Assembly (NCBI GenBank): GCA_004562395.1
Contig: SFQY01000023.1
Location: forward strand, 1 to 19,380
Reading direction: 5' to 3'
Length of the DNA: 19,380 nucleotides
From: a bacterium
GTDB taxonomy: Bacteria; Bacillota; Clostridia; Oscillospirales; Oscillospiraceae
The position numbers were made by a program, and so were the translations under genes. The notes beneath the pieces were generated by a model. The model was not told where the DNA came from, made no database searches, and saw only the letters and a list, made by a program, of their open reading frames with translations. Positions 6,957-14,089 of the stretch are shown piece after piece (the stretch's first letter is position 1; every line of letters begins with the position of its first letter).

Positions 6957-7751
6957 ATGAAAAAAATCGTGTTTACCGTTACCGTTGTCCTCCTGGTGAT
7001 TGCTTTCGGCGTCAGCGCCTTTTTTGTGGGAAATTATCTGATCGAGGGAAAGCAGCAGGAAGACCGTTATGACCAGCTGGCCCAGGCCGTATCCGAGGCC
7101 CAGGCCGCCACCCGGCCCACCGCGGCGCCCACCAAGGACAGCTCCACGGAGGCCACCACCTCTGCCACGGAGCCCACCATGATCCCCGGCTACGAGGAGC
7201 TGTACAAGGAGAACCCCGATACCGTGGGCTGGCTGAAGATCGAGGGTACCAAGCTGAACTACCCCGTCATGCAGACCCCGGAGGATCCCCAGTTCTACCT
7301 GTATAAGGACTTTGACAAGAAGGACTCCAAGCGGGGCTGTGTCTTCGCCTGGGCCGCCGCGGACCTCAATGAGCCCAGTGACAACATCACCCTCTTCGGC
7401 CACAACATGGCCGACGGCACCATGTTCGCCGCTCTGAACAGCTACACCAACAAGAACACCTGGGACCGCAACAGCCTGATCTTCTTCGACACCCTGACGG
7501 AGTACCATACTTACAAGATCTTCGCCGTGTTCAAGACCAGCGCCAACGTGGGCGAGGGCTTCTCCTACCACCAGTTTGTGGATGCCGACAACGAGGCGGA
7601 GTTCGACGAGTTCGTGAAGACCTGCAAGGACCTGGCCTTCTACGACACCGGGATCACCCCCAAGTACGGCGACAAGCTGATCTGCCTGTCCACCTGTGAG
7701 TATTCTCAGGACAACGGCCGCCTGGTGGTGGCCGCGGTGCGGATCACCTGA
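6957..7751 (+). CDS. srtB: Class B sortase
   Basis: Sortases are membrane cysteine transpeptidases that cut a C-terminal sorting motif and join the protein to peptidoglycan or a pilus subunit. The 264-residue product has an N-terminal membrane segment (about 4-26), a Thr/Pro/Ala-rich linker (about 45-72), and a catalytic domain opening with VGWLKIEGTKLNYPVMQ. The catalytic residues are visible: H149 in GHNM, C247 in LSTCEYS, and R255 in NGRLVVAAVRI. These spacings and the long insert before the cysteine fit class B. ATG 6957 is 8 bases after AAGGAGG; an in-frame TTG six bases earlier is too close to that site. No sorting-signal protein is encoded in the window, so its substrate lies elsewhere. 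Confidence 0.95.
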   Translation: MKKIVFTVTVVLLVIAFGVSAFFVGNYLIEGKQQEDRYDQLAQAVSEAQAATRPTAAPTKDSSTEATTSATEPTMIPGYEELYKENPDTVGWLKIEGTKLNYPVMQTPEDPQFYLYKDFDKKDSKRGCVFAWAAADLNEPSDNITLFGHNMADGTMFAALNSYTNKNTWDRNSLIFFDTLTEYHTYKIFAVFKTSANVGEGFSYHQFVDADNEAEFDEFVKTCKDLAFYDTGITPKYGDKLICLSTCEYSQDNGRLVVAAVRIT

Positions 7752-7770
7752 TCCGGAACAAAATAAGAAA

Positions 7771-7804
7771 ACGGCGGACCCTGAAAAAGGGCCCGCCGTT
7801 TTTT
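7771..7804 (+). terminator. Rho-independent terminator of srtB
   Basis: A 12-bp stem with one mismatch (7771-7782 with 7788-7799, ACGGCGG/CCGCCGT arms) and an A-rich loop is followed by TTTTTT. It lies 19 bases after the srtB stop codon. Confidence 0.92.
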
Positions 7805-7856
7805 GGGTGCTTATGGACTTATCGCGGAGAAAGGATCGTTTACGCTTGCATCCCCG

Positions 7857-7967
7857 CCGTAGGGGGCGATGCCCACATCGCCCCGCGGGGAATGGTATCC
7901 TTTTGGTGCCACACTGCGGCGAATTCGTAACGTTGGGAAGGGCCGATGTGGGCATCGGCCCCTACGG
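7857..7967. repeat. Family C inverted repeat (27-bp arms, each itself a hairpin)
   Basis: The arms 7857-7883 and 7941-7967 match at 25 of 27 positions in inverted orientation, beginning CCGTAGGGG. Each arm contains its own small hairpin (GCGATG/CATCGC on the left, GCCGATG/CATCGGC on the right). The 57 bases between are unique. Upstream, GATCGTTTA at about 7834-7842 resembles the end of the family B element, which may mean the true element is larger. Confidence 0.7.
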
Positions 7968-8107
7968 AAGCACCTTAACAGTTGATGACATTGCCCTTCG
8001 GGGATGATTTTGAAATCCCGCTGTATGGAAGAGAGAACCTTGGCGCTGGAGGTATTTTGCCGGCGGTATCGAAATAAGGTAAAAGATTCAGAATTGAATT
8101 TGAAAAA

Positions 8108-8208
8108 CATCCCCGAAGGGGATACATTCACTTATATCTTATATCTCGTATCTTATATCTCGGTTCCCTGCGCCTTCGGCGACGGGCGACCGCAAGGGTC
8201 GCCCCTAC
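8108..8208. repeat. Tail module, second complete copy
   Basis: The order TCCCCGAAGGGGA hairpin, TATATCT/CGTATCT runs (about 8130-8162) and GCGCCTTCGGCG block followed by GCGACC/GGTCGC (8184-8202) repeats the arrangement at 180-262, here without a family A arm beside it. The stretch 7968-8107 between the two repeats holds no gene I can support. Confidence 0.6.
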
Positions 8209-8245
8209 GCGGTGGGGCAGCCGCGGTGGGGCTGCTGCGGTGGGG
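8209..8245. repeat. Short tandem repeat, 14-bp period
   Basis: Three copies of GCGGTGGGG start at 8209, 8223 and 8237, separated by short variable pieces (CAGCC, CTGCT). It sits just downstream of the lacI-type gene, whose stop codon is at 8266-8268. No ordinary terminator for that gene is visible. Confidence 0.6.
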
Positions 8246-8265
8246 GGTGTTATTGGGCGAAATGC

Positions 8266-9243
8266 TCAGGGGCGGGGGATATAGTTGGACTGGAGGACGG
8301 TTTCGGTGATGGGCAGGTCCGGCTTGTTGATGCGCTCCAGGATCCGTTTGGCGGCGGTGCGGCCCAGCTCCAGCACGGGCTGCTTGATCAGGGAGGCGTT
8401 GGACAGCAGAATGTTCGGCTCCGGCACGTCCTGGAAGGCCACCAGCTCAATGTCCTTTCCCACGGTGATGTTGTGGCGGTAGAAATACCGGGCGGAGGCC
8501 ATGGAGGTGATGTTGTTGGGGGCGATCAGCACCGAGGCGCCGCAGGCCATCACCTGATCCAGGTACAGCTCCAGCTGGGTGGACAGGGTGTTCACCAGGG
8601 GAATGATGTGGGGCTCCAGACCGTGCTTGTGAATGGCGTCCCGGTAGGCGTCCAGCCGCTCCACGCAGGTGGAAAGATAGGGGCTGTTCTGGAAGCAGAC
8701 GATCTTGCTGTGGCCCTTGCGGATGAAGTCTTCCGTGGCCTCCAGCACGGTGCTGTAGGTATTCACCCGGATCACGTCCTTGGGGCAGAAGGCCACGGTG
8801 CGGTCGATGAAGACAATGGGGAAGTTCTCCGGCAGCACCTTCTGAATGCTCTCGTAGCTGCGCTGGGCGCTGGCGATGATGATGCCGTCCACCAGGCCGT
8901 TGCACAGAAAACGCAGGTTCTCGATCTCCCGCTGCTCGTCCTCGTGGGAGTTGGTCACCACCAGACGGTAGTTCTGGCGGCTGAGAACGCTTTCCACCTC
9001 TTCGATCAGCGTGGAGAAGAAGGGATCGCTGATGTTGGGGACCACGAAGCCCACCAGATTGGTCCGGCCGGTTTTGAAGATCCGGGCCATGGTGTCCGGA
9101 TTGTAGTTCAGTTCCTCGATGGCCGCCTGGACCCGTTCCCGGGTGCCTTCGGCGACGTAGCGGGTGTTGTTGATCACATGGCTGACGGTGGCCACGGACA
9201 CACCCGCCCGGGCGGCGACATCACGCATGCTGGCATTGGCCAT
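8266..9243 (-). CDS. LacI/GalR-family transcriptional regulator
   Basis: The 325-residue product has the family layout. An N-terminal helix-turn-helix (MRDVAARAGVSVATVSHVINN, 6-26) is followed by the hinge region (NPDTMARIFKTGRTN) and a periplasmic-binding-protein-like effector domain starting at VGFVVPNISDPFFSTLIEEVE. It would bind a palindromic operator and release it, or bind it, when a sugar is present. It is divergent from an ABC sugar importer, which usually means that importer is its target. A GAGAGGA site lies about 10 bases before ATG 9243. A matching operator-like site downstream of its own promoter suggests autoregulation. The effector is unknown and probably the sugar bound by the neighbouring lipoprotein. 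Confidence 0.95.
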   Translation of the reverse strand: MANASMRDVAARAGVSVATVSHVINNTRYVAEGTRERVQAAIEELNYNPDTMARIFKTGRTNLVGFVVPNISDPFFSTLIEEVESVLSRQNYRLVVTNSHEDEQREIENLRFLCNGLVDGIIIASAQRSYESIQKVLPENFPIVFIDRTVAFCPKDVIRVNTYSTVLEATEDFIRKGHSKIVCFQNSPYLSTCVERLDAYRDAIHKHGLEPHIIPLVNTLSTQLELYLDQVMACGASVLIAPNNITSMASARYFYRHNITVGKDIELVAFQDVPEPNILLSNASLIKQPVLELGRTAAKRILERINKPDLPITETVLQSNYIPRP

Positions 9244-9275
9244 AGAATAGAAGTCCTCTCTTTCCCTGGGTGTTA

Positions 9276-9290
9276 GGTAAACGGTTTCGC
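9276..9290. promoter_or_regulatory. Putative LacI-family operator, regulator side
   Basis: The site contains TAAACGGTTTC, an exact fit to the pattern TAANCGNTTNC that also fits the site on the importer side. Its central CG (9282-9283) lies about 20 bases downstream of the predicted lacI-type transcript start, suited to repression by roadblock. Confidence 0.55.
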
Positions 9291-9308
9291 AATGACTGTT
9301 CGATTTAT

Positions 9309-9337
9309 ATTATACATGATCTTCCCCCATCTGTCAA
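9309..9337 (-). promoter_or_regulatory. Perfect consensus promoter for the lacI-type gene
   Basis: On the minus strand, TTGACA (9332-9337), a 17-base spacer and TATAAT (9309-9314) match the consensus exactly. Transcription would start near 9302. Confidence 0.8.
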
Positions 9338-9340
9338 GGT

Positions 9341-9357
9341 AACAGTTAACCGCTGTT
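9341..9357. promoter_or_regulatory. Inverted repeat between the divergent promoters
   Basis: AACAG and CTGTT are separated by 7 bases (TTAACCG). It lies just upstream of the lacI-type -35 box. It matches the operator pattern only partly (two mismatches), so it may be a weak auxiliary operator or a site for another regulator. Confidence 0.3.
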
Positions 9358-9431
9358 TTCTTTGTTTCCCTCAATTGTTACTTGTAATTTCTCCACAAAA
9401 TGAAGTCGAAAAAACTGTCATTTAGTGATAA

Positions 9432-9460
9432 TTGACAAAACGCGGAAGGGGTGATATTGT
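9432..9460 (+). promoter_or_regulatory. Promoter of the sugar-importer operon
   Basis: TTGACA (9432-9437), a 17-base spacer and TATTGT (9455-9460) with an upstream TG (TGA before the -10) form an extended -10 promoter. The weaker -10 is compensated by the TG. The start would be near 9467, leaving a leader of about 70 bases. Confidence 0.7.
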
Positions 9461-9470
9461 ATAGCCATAG

Positions 9471-9490
9471 AGTTAATCGATTGCGCAACT
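9471..9490. promoter_or_regulatory. Putative LacI-family operator, importer side
   Basis: TAATCGATTGC (9474-9484) fits TAANCGNTTNC exactly and overlaps the palindrome TTGCGCAA (9481-9488). It lies immediately downstream of the predicted transcription start of the importer operon, where a bound repressor would block elongation or initiation. Confidence 0.6.
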
Positions 9491-9537
9491 TAAATGCATT
9501 GATTAACATCAAAACAGACAAAAAGGAGAAACGAATC

Positions 9538-10479
9538 ATGAAAAAAGTCATTGCTCTTGTTCTCGCGATTGTAATGGTCATGACCCTGGCCGCCTGCGGC
9601 GGTTCCGGCAGCGGCTCTGCCAAGACCGAGAAGAAGCTCTTCGGCTATACCTGTATGGACCTGACCAATCCCTTCCACATTGCCATGCGCGATGAGCTGA
9701 AGGCCCTGGCCGAGGCTGACGGCTATGAGCTCATCGAGTTCGACGGCGCCTCCTCCCAGAGCAAGCAGAACGATGCCATCGACGACATGATCGCCCAGGG
9801 TATCAGCGTTCTGTTCCTGAACCCCGTTGACCAGGACGGCGTGGAGCCCGCTCTGGAGGCCTGCCAGAAGGCCGGTGTCAAGGTCATCGTTGTGGACTCC
9901 AACGTCACCGCCACCCAGCTGACCGAGACCTACATCTCCTCCGATAACTTCATCGCCGGCAAGCAGTGCGGCGAGCAGATCGTGAAGGACTTCCCCGACG
10001 GCTGCAGCATCGCCATCATTGAGAACCCCCTGGCCGACTCCGTGGTGCAGCGTGTGGCTGGTCTGGAATCCGCCCTGGAGGGCACCAACTGTGTCATCGT
10101 TGACCGTAAGAGCATCGCCTCCGGTCCCGAAGTCCTGCCCGCCGTGGAAGACATCCTGACCGCCAACTCCGACCTGCAGGTGTTCTGGGGTCTGAACGAC
10201 GACGTTTCCCTGATGATCCTGGGCTCCGTGGAGTCCGCCGGCCGTCAGGACCAGATCAAGGTCATGTCCGTTGACGGTTCTCCCTCCGGCAAGACCTCCG
10301 TTGCCAACGGCGCCCTGTACGCCACTGCCGCTCAGAGCCCCGTGGGCATCGCCGACAAGGCTTATGAGTGCGCCAAGACCCTGGTGGGCGGCGGCACCGT
10401 GGAGAAGACCTACTCCCTGCCCACCACCCTGATCACCGCCGAAAACGTCCAGGACAACAACCCCTCCGCCTGGGGCTAA
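9538..10479 (+). CDS. Sugar ABC transporter substrate-binding lipoprotein (type 1 periplasmic-binding fold)
   Basis: The 313-residue product is the extracellular receptor of the importer. A lipoprotein signal peptide (MKKVIALVLAIVMVMTLAAC) places the lipidated cysteine at residue 20, followed by a Gly/Ser linker. The mature part has the RbsB-like order: FGYTCMDLTNPFHIAMRDELK, IDDMIAQGISVLFLNPVDQDG, VKVIVVDSN, and a late MSVDGSPSGK. The frame runs upstream to 9451, but ATG 9538 is correct because AAAAGGAG precedes it by 9 bases and the signal peptide starts there. Ribose, galactose, xylose or a related pentose/polyol is possible; the sequence does not settle it. A strong hairpin after the gene probably keeps its mRNA more abundant than the rest of the operon. 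Confidence 0.95.
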   Translation: MKKVIALVLAIVMVMTLAACGGSGSGSAKTEKKLFGYTCMDLTNPFHIAMRDELKALAEADGYELIEFDGASSQSKQNDAIDDMIAQGISVLFLNPVDQDGVEPALEACQKAGVKVIVVDSNVTATQLTETYISSDNFIAGKQCGEQIVKDFPDGCSIAIIENPLADSVVQRVAGLESALEGTNCVIVDRKSIASGPEVLPAVEDILTANSDLQVFWGLNDDVSLMILGSVESAGRQDQIKVMSVDGSPSGKTSVANGALYATAAQSPVGIADKAYECAKTLVGGGTVEKTYSLPTTLITAENVQDNNPSAWG

Positions 10480-10508
10480 TCTGACACCCATCAACCTTTG
10501 ATTCACGA

Positions 10509-10539
10509 CGGGCTCCTCTCCACTCAGGGGAGGAGCCCG
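10509..10539 (+). terminator. Intercistronic hairpin after the binding-protein gene (attenuator or mRNA stabiliser)
   Basis: A 13-bp stem with one G-U pair (10509-10521 with 10527-10539, CGGGCTCCTC arms) and a 5-base loop has no T-run after it. In binding-protein operons such hairpins protect the upstream message or partly stop transcription, giving more receptor than transporter. Confidence 0.75.
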
Positions 10540-10576
10540 CTTCCTATATCTTACTATTGTAAAGGAGTTGAACTGC

Positions 10577-12064
10577 ATGGCAGAACAGCTTTTGCTGCAG
10601 ATGAAGGGCATTCACAAGCGCTTTCCGGGTGTCCATGCGCTCAAGGGCGTTGACTTTGAACTGAGAGCCGGCGAGGTTCACGCTCTGCTGGGCGAGAACG
10701 GCGCCGGTAAATCCACCCTCATCAAGGTCCTGGGCGGCATCTACCACAAGGACGAGGGCGAGATTTTTGTAGAGGGACAGCTCTGCGACATCGACAGCGT
10801 GGAAAAGGCCCGGGCCGCCGGAATCAGCATCATCCACCAGGAGCTGGTGCTGGTGCCCTGGCTGTCCATCAAGGAGAACATCTTCCTGGGCCGGGAGCCC
10901 AGGACCAAGCTGGGCTTCGTGGACTTTGACGAGATGTACACCCAGACGAAGAAATACCTCCAGGACTTCGGCCTGGACCTGGATCCCAACGCGGCGGTGG
11001 CCTCCCTGAACATCGCCCAGCGGCAGATGGTGGAGATCGTCAAGGCCATCTCCTTCTCCTCCCGGATCGTGGTCATGGACGAGCCCACCTCCTCCCTCTC
11101 CGACAAGGAAACGGAAAACCTCTTTGAAAATGTCCGCAAGCTCACTGCCCGGGGCATCGGCGTCATCTACATCAGCCACCGGATGAGCGAGCTGAGCCAG
11201 ATCGCCGACCGGGTCACCGTCATGCGCGACGGCGAGTACGTAGCCACCAAGGTGGTGAAGGAAACCACCATTGACGAGCTGATCGCCCTGATGGTGGGCC
11301 GCAGCGTGACCAATTACTACACCCGGGACTACTGCACCAGTGAGGACGTGGTCCTGAAGGTGGAGGGCCTCTGCTCCGACAAGGTCCACGACGTGAATTT
11401 CGAGGCCCGGCGGGGCGAGATCCTGGGCTTCTCCGGCCTGGTGGGCGCCGGCCGCAGCGAGACCATGCAGGCCATCTTCGGTATCGAGAAGGTCACCGGC
11501 GGCAAGATCATCCTCAATGGCCAGGAGCTGCAGGGCAAAAGCTCCAGCCAGATCCTGAATGCCGGCCTGGGCCTGGTGCCCGAGGACCGGGCAGGCGAGG
11601 GCATGTTCGGCATGATGGACCTGAAGTTCAACCTGACGCTAAAGGTGCTGGACGAATTCATCAAGGGCATCCGCGTGAACCACGGCCGGGAGCAGGAGAT
11701 CGCTGCCAAGGGCTTCCAGGACCTGTCCGTCCGGGCGCCGGGGCTGGATGTGCCCATCATGAGCCTCTCCGGCGGCAACCAGCAGAAGGTCATCATCGCC
11801 AGCTGGCTGGCGGCGGGCCCCAAGGTCCTGATCCTGGACGAGCCTACCCGGGGCGTTGACGTGGGCGCCAAGAGCGAGATCTATGCCATTATGAACCGTC
11901 TGGCCCAGGAGGGCGTGACGATCCTGATGGTCTCCTCCGATCTGCCGGAGATCCTGAACATGAGCGACCGGGTGGTCGTCATGTGCGAAGGCACCGTAAC
12001 GAAAATTCTGGACCACACCGAGGCGACGCAGGAGAAGATCATGCAGTACGCCGTGATTAACTAA
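10577..12064 (+). CDS. Sugar ABC transporter ATP-binding protein, two fused ABC domains (RbsA/MglA type)
   Basis: The 495-residue product drives sugar import by ATP hydrolysis at the inner face of the membrane. Domain 1 has Walker A GENGAGKST (39-47), a LNIAQRQMVEI signature region (degenerate, as usual in this subfamily) and Walker B VVMDEPTSSL with D168-E169. Domain 2 has the degenerate Walker A GLVGAGRSE (287-295, Arg in place of Lys), an intact LSGGNQQKV signature (397-405) and Walker B LILDEPTRGVD with D421-E422. This split of functions is standard for the carbohydrate-uptake CUT2 class. ATG 10577 lies 9 bases after AAAGGAG; an in-frame TTG at 10568 is too close to that site. Confidence 0.96.
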   Translation: MAEQLLLQMKGIHKRFPGVHALKGVDFELRAGEVHALLGENGAGKSTLIKVLGGIYHKDEGEIFVEGQLCDIDSVEKARAAGISIIHQELVLVPWLSIKENIFLGREPRTKLGFVDFDEMYTQTKKYLQDFGLDLDPNAAVASLNIAQRQMVEIVKAISFSSRIVVMDEPTSSLSDKETENLFENVRKLTARGIGVIYISHRMSELSQIADRVTVMRDGEYVATKVVKETTIDELIALMVGRSVTNYYTRDYCTSEDVVLKVEGLCSDKVHDVNFEARRGEILGFSGLVGAGRSETMQAIFGIEKVTGGKIILNGQELQGKSSSQILNAGLGLVPEDRAGEGMFGMMDLKFNLTLKVLDEFIKGIRVNHGREQEIAAKGFQDLSVRAPGLDVPIMSLSGGNQQKVIIASWLAAGPKVLILDEPTRGVDVGAKSEIYAIMNRLAQEGVTILMVSSDLPEILNMSDRVVVMCEGTVTKILDHTEATQEKIMQYAVIN

Positions 12065-12080
12065 GAGGAGGATGTCCGAT

Positions 12081-13070
12081 ATGAACGAAAAAATGAGCTT
12101 TGGCCAGAAGACCCTTGGCAGCGCCAAGCAGTATATCAAGCGCAACGGCGGTATCCTGATCGGCCTGATCGCCATCTGCCTGGTGGTTTCCTTCCGCTCC
12201 GACCGCTTCCTGACCTATGAAAACATCATGAACGTGCTGCGGCAGATCGCCCAGAACGTGTTCCTGGCCAGCGGCATTACCATGATCCTCATCGCCGGCG
12301 GCATTGACCTGAGCGTCGGCGCCGTGGTGGGCATCATCGGCGTCATCGTGGGCACCATGATCAACGCCGGGATGCCCATCCCCCTGGCCATTATTCTGTG
12401 CCTGCTGATCGGCGCCGTCATCGGCTCCATCAACGGCCTGATCCTGAGCCGCACCACGCTGCCTCCCTTCATCGTCACCTTCGCCATGATGACCATCCTC
12501 CGGGGCGCCACCTACGTCTTCACCGGCGGCACCACCGTCCGTATCGATGACCGCAGCTTCATCGCCGTGGGCACCGGCTACTTCCTGGGCGTGCCCAACC
12601 CCGTGTGGTACATGCTGGTGGTGCTGGTGCTGGTCTACATCATCCTGAACAAGACCAAGCTGGGCCGTCACATCTATGCCATCGGCGGCAACCAGAAGGC
12701 CGCGGAGTTCTCCGGCATCAACGTCAAGAACACCCGCCTGTTTGTCTACACCTTCTCCGGCATCATGGGCGCTCTGGCCGGCATCGTGCTGGCGGCCCGC
12801 AGCTACTGCGGCGCTCCCACCGCTGGCAACGGCGCTGAGATGGACGCCATCGAGGCGGCGGTGCTGGGCGGCTGCTCCATGGCCGGCGGCTACGGCTTCA
12901 TCGGCGGCACCATCATCGGCGCCCTGATCATCGGCGTCATGAACAACGGCCTGAACCTGATGCGCATCGACAGCTACTGGCAGATGATCGCCAAGGGCGT
13001 CATCGTCCTGATCGCCGTGTACGTCGATTACATCAAGAACCTGAAGAAGAATCAGAAGGCCGCGGGTTAA
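12081..13070 (+). CDS. Sugar ABC transporter permease (RbsC type, CUT2 class)
   Basis: The 329-residue product is an integral membrane protein with about eight to ten hydrophobic segments, ending in a short basic tail (KNLKKNQKAAG). The hallmark ILIAGGIDLSVGAVVG segment (about 70-85) is the conserved part of this permease family. It would form a homodimeric channel with the fused ATPase. ATG 12081 is chosen because AAGAGGAGG ends 9 bases before it. The in-frame ATG at 12072 abuts that site and leaves no spacing. Its stop codon overlaps the start of the VOC gene (TAATG), a sign of translational coupling. Confidence 0.95.
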   Translation: MNEKMSFGQKTLGSAKQYIKRNGGILIGLIAICLVVSFRSDRFLTYENIMNVLRQIAQNVFLASGITMILIAGGIDLSVGAVVGIIGVIVGTMINAGMPIPLAIILCLLIGAVIGSINGLILSRTTLPPFIVTFAMMTILRGATYVFTGGTTVRIDDRSFIAVGTGYFLGVPNPVWYMLVVLVLVYIILNKTKLGRHIYAIGGNQKAAEFSGINVKNTRLFVYTFSGIMGALAGIVLAARSYCGAPTAGNGAEMDAIEAAVLGGCSMAGGYGFIGGTIIGALIIGVMNNGLNLMRIDSYWQMIAKGVIVLIAVYVDYIKNLKKNQKAAG

Positions 13071-13732
13071 TGACCATGGAAAGAAATCTGGTTCATCCGG
13101 TGATCCGGGTGGCCGACCCGGACGCTGCCGCCGGGTGGATGCGGGAGAATCTGTTCTTCCGGCAGACAGAGATCCCCAATGTGGTGGAAAACGGCACCTG
13201 CCGGCTGGAATTTGTCCGGGAAGCGGCGCAGCCCTGGGGCTGCGCCGCGCCGGGGCAGTACCACACGGGGCCGGAGCATGTGGCCCTGCGTACCGGGGAT
13301 ATCCGGGCCGCCCTGGAGCATTGCCGGAGCAGGGGGATCGAGCCCAACCTGCCTGACGGCCAGGCCAGGTTCAACCCGAAGGTCTACGGCGGGGGAGAAT
13401 ACTATTTCAATTTCATGACCCCCTTCGGCCTGCTCATTGAGATCAGCCAGCGGCTGGACCAGCCCCACTACGGCGAAACCGCCCTGATCCAGGGCCTTGA
13501 CCACATCGGCGTCCCCAGCGAGAACCTGGAGGTCCGGATGAAGGAGCTGACAGGCCAGGGCTTCGGGGAGGAGTTCGCCCCGGTCCACAATTACAACGAT
13601 CAGGAGGGCAATATCCTCTGCTGCATGATGCGCCGGGAGGATCTGATCCTGGAGGTCTACCAGTTCGCGGATATGACCCCCAGCGGCCGGGCGGCCTCCG
13701 GCTGCCTGACGCTGCCCGGGGTGCGGCTGTAG
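13070..13732 (+). CDS. VOC superfamily (glyoxalase/dioxygenase fold) protein with three half-modules
   Basis: The 220-residue product belongs to the vicinal oxygen chelate superfamily, metal-dependent isomerases, lyases, epimerases and dioxygenases. Three sections each begin with a His strand and end with a Glu strand, the usual metal ligands: H9 (LVHPVIRV) with E47 (RLEFV), H70 (PEHVALRT) with E124 (LLIEIS), and H145 (LDHIGVPS) with E195 (LILEVYQF). The family normally has an even number of such units, so three is odd. ATG 13070 overlaps the permease stop codon and is 10 bases after AGAAGG; ATG 13076 is a possible alternative. Being the last gene of the importer operon, it probably acts on the imported compound, for example as an epimerase or isomerase. 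That is inference. Confidence 0.78.
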   Translation: MTMERNLVHPVIRVADPDAAAGWMRENLFFRQTEIPNVVENGTCRLEFVREAAQPWGCAAPGQYHTGPEHVALRTGDIRAALEHCRSRGIEPNLPDGQARFNPKVYGGGEYYFNFMTPFGLLIEISQRLDQPHYGETALIQGLDHIGVPSENLEVRMKELTGQGFGEEFAPVHNYNDQEGNILCCMMRREDLILEVYQFADMTPSGRAASGCLTLPGVRL

Positions 13733-13799
13733 CCGCCTCTTCGGAAAAAGGATCGTCTGCAGCCGCGGCCGCAAAACCTTCCGCCAAGCGATAAAATGC

Positions 13800-14064
13800 A
13801 AAATGATCGTTTATCTTCGTTAGACGTACTGGCGCTTACGGCGCCCAAGCCTTCTCCTTGAGGAGAAGGTGCCCCAGGCCGCAGCCTGGGGCGGATGTGG
13901 TGTGCGGTACACAGTTGCGATGATCGGGACATTTCGGCGAAAACGTAACGCTGTAACACCACATCAGTCTCGCTTCGCGAGACAGCTTCTCCTCAAGGAG
14001 AAGCCTTGGGTGCGGGTCCCACCTAGGCGGAACCATCGTACTTGCTGCGGTAAACGATCATTTT
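13800..14064. repeat. Family B inverted-repeat element (265 bp)
   Basis: Perfect 14-bp terminal inverted repeats (AAAATGATCGTTTA at 13800-13813; complement at 14051-14064) bound the element. Each arm then carries CCAAG/CTTGG next to a palindrome based on CCTTCTCCTTGAGGAGAAGG (13850-13869; mirrored about 13985-14004). A hairpin cassette follows: GCCCCAGGC/GCCTGGGGC (13871-13892) on the left, GTCTCGC/GCGAGAC (13967-13983) on the right. Each arm ends in GATGTGGTGT. The order of parts is the same as in family A although the ends differ. No coding capacity is visible. The 67 bases between the VOC gene and this element hold nothing I recognise. Confidence 0.85.
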
Positions 14065-14089
14065 TCTTCCATACCTCATCCGGGAATCC

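Noticed and set aside
13723..13736. GCGGCT/AGCCGC hairpin at the VOC stop codon as a terminator
   Set aside because: Only a 6-bp stem, overlapping the stop codon and with no T-run after it.
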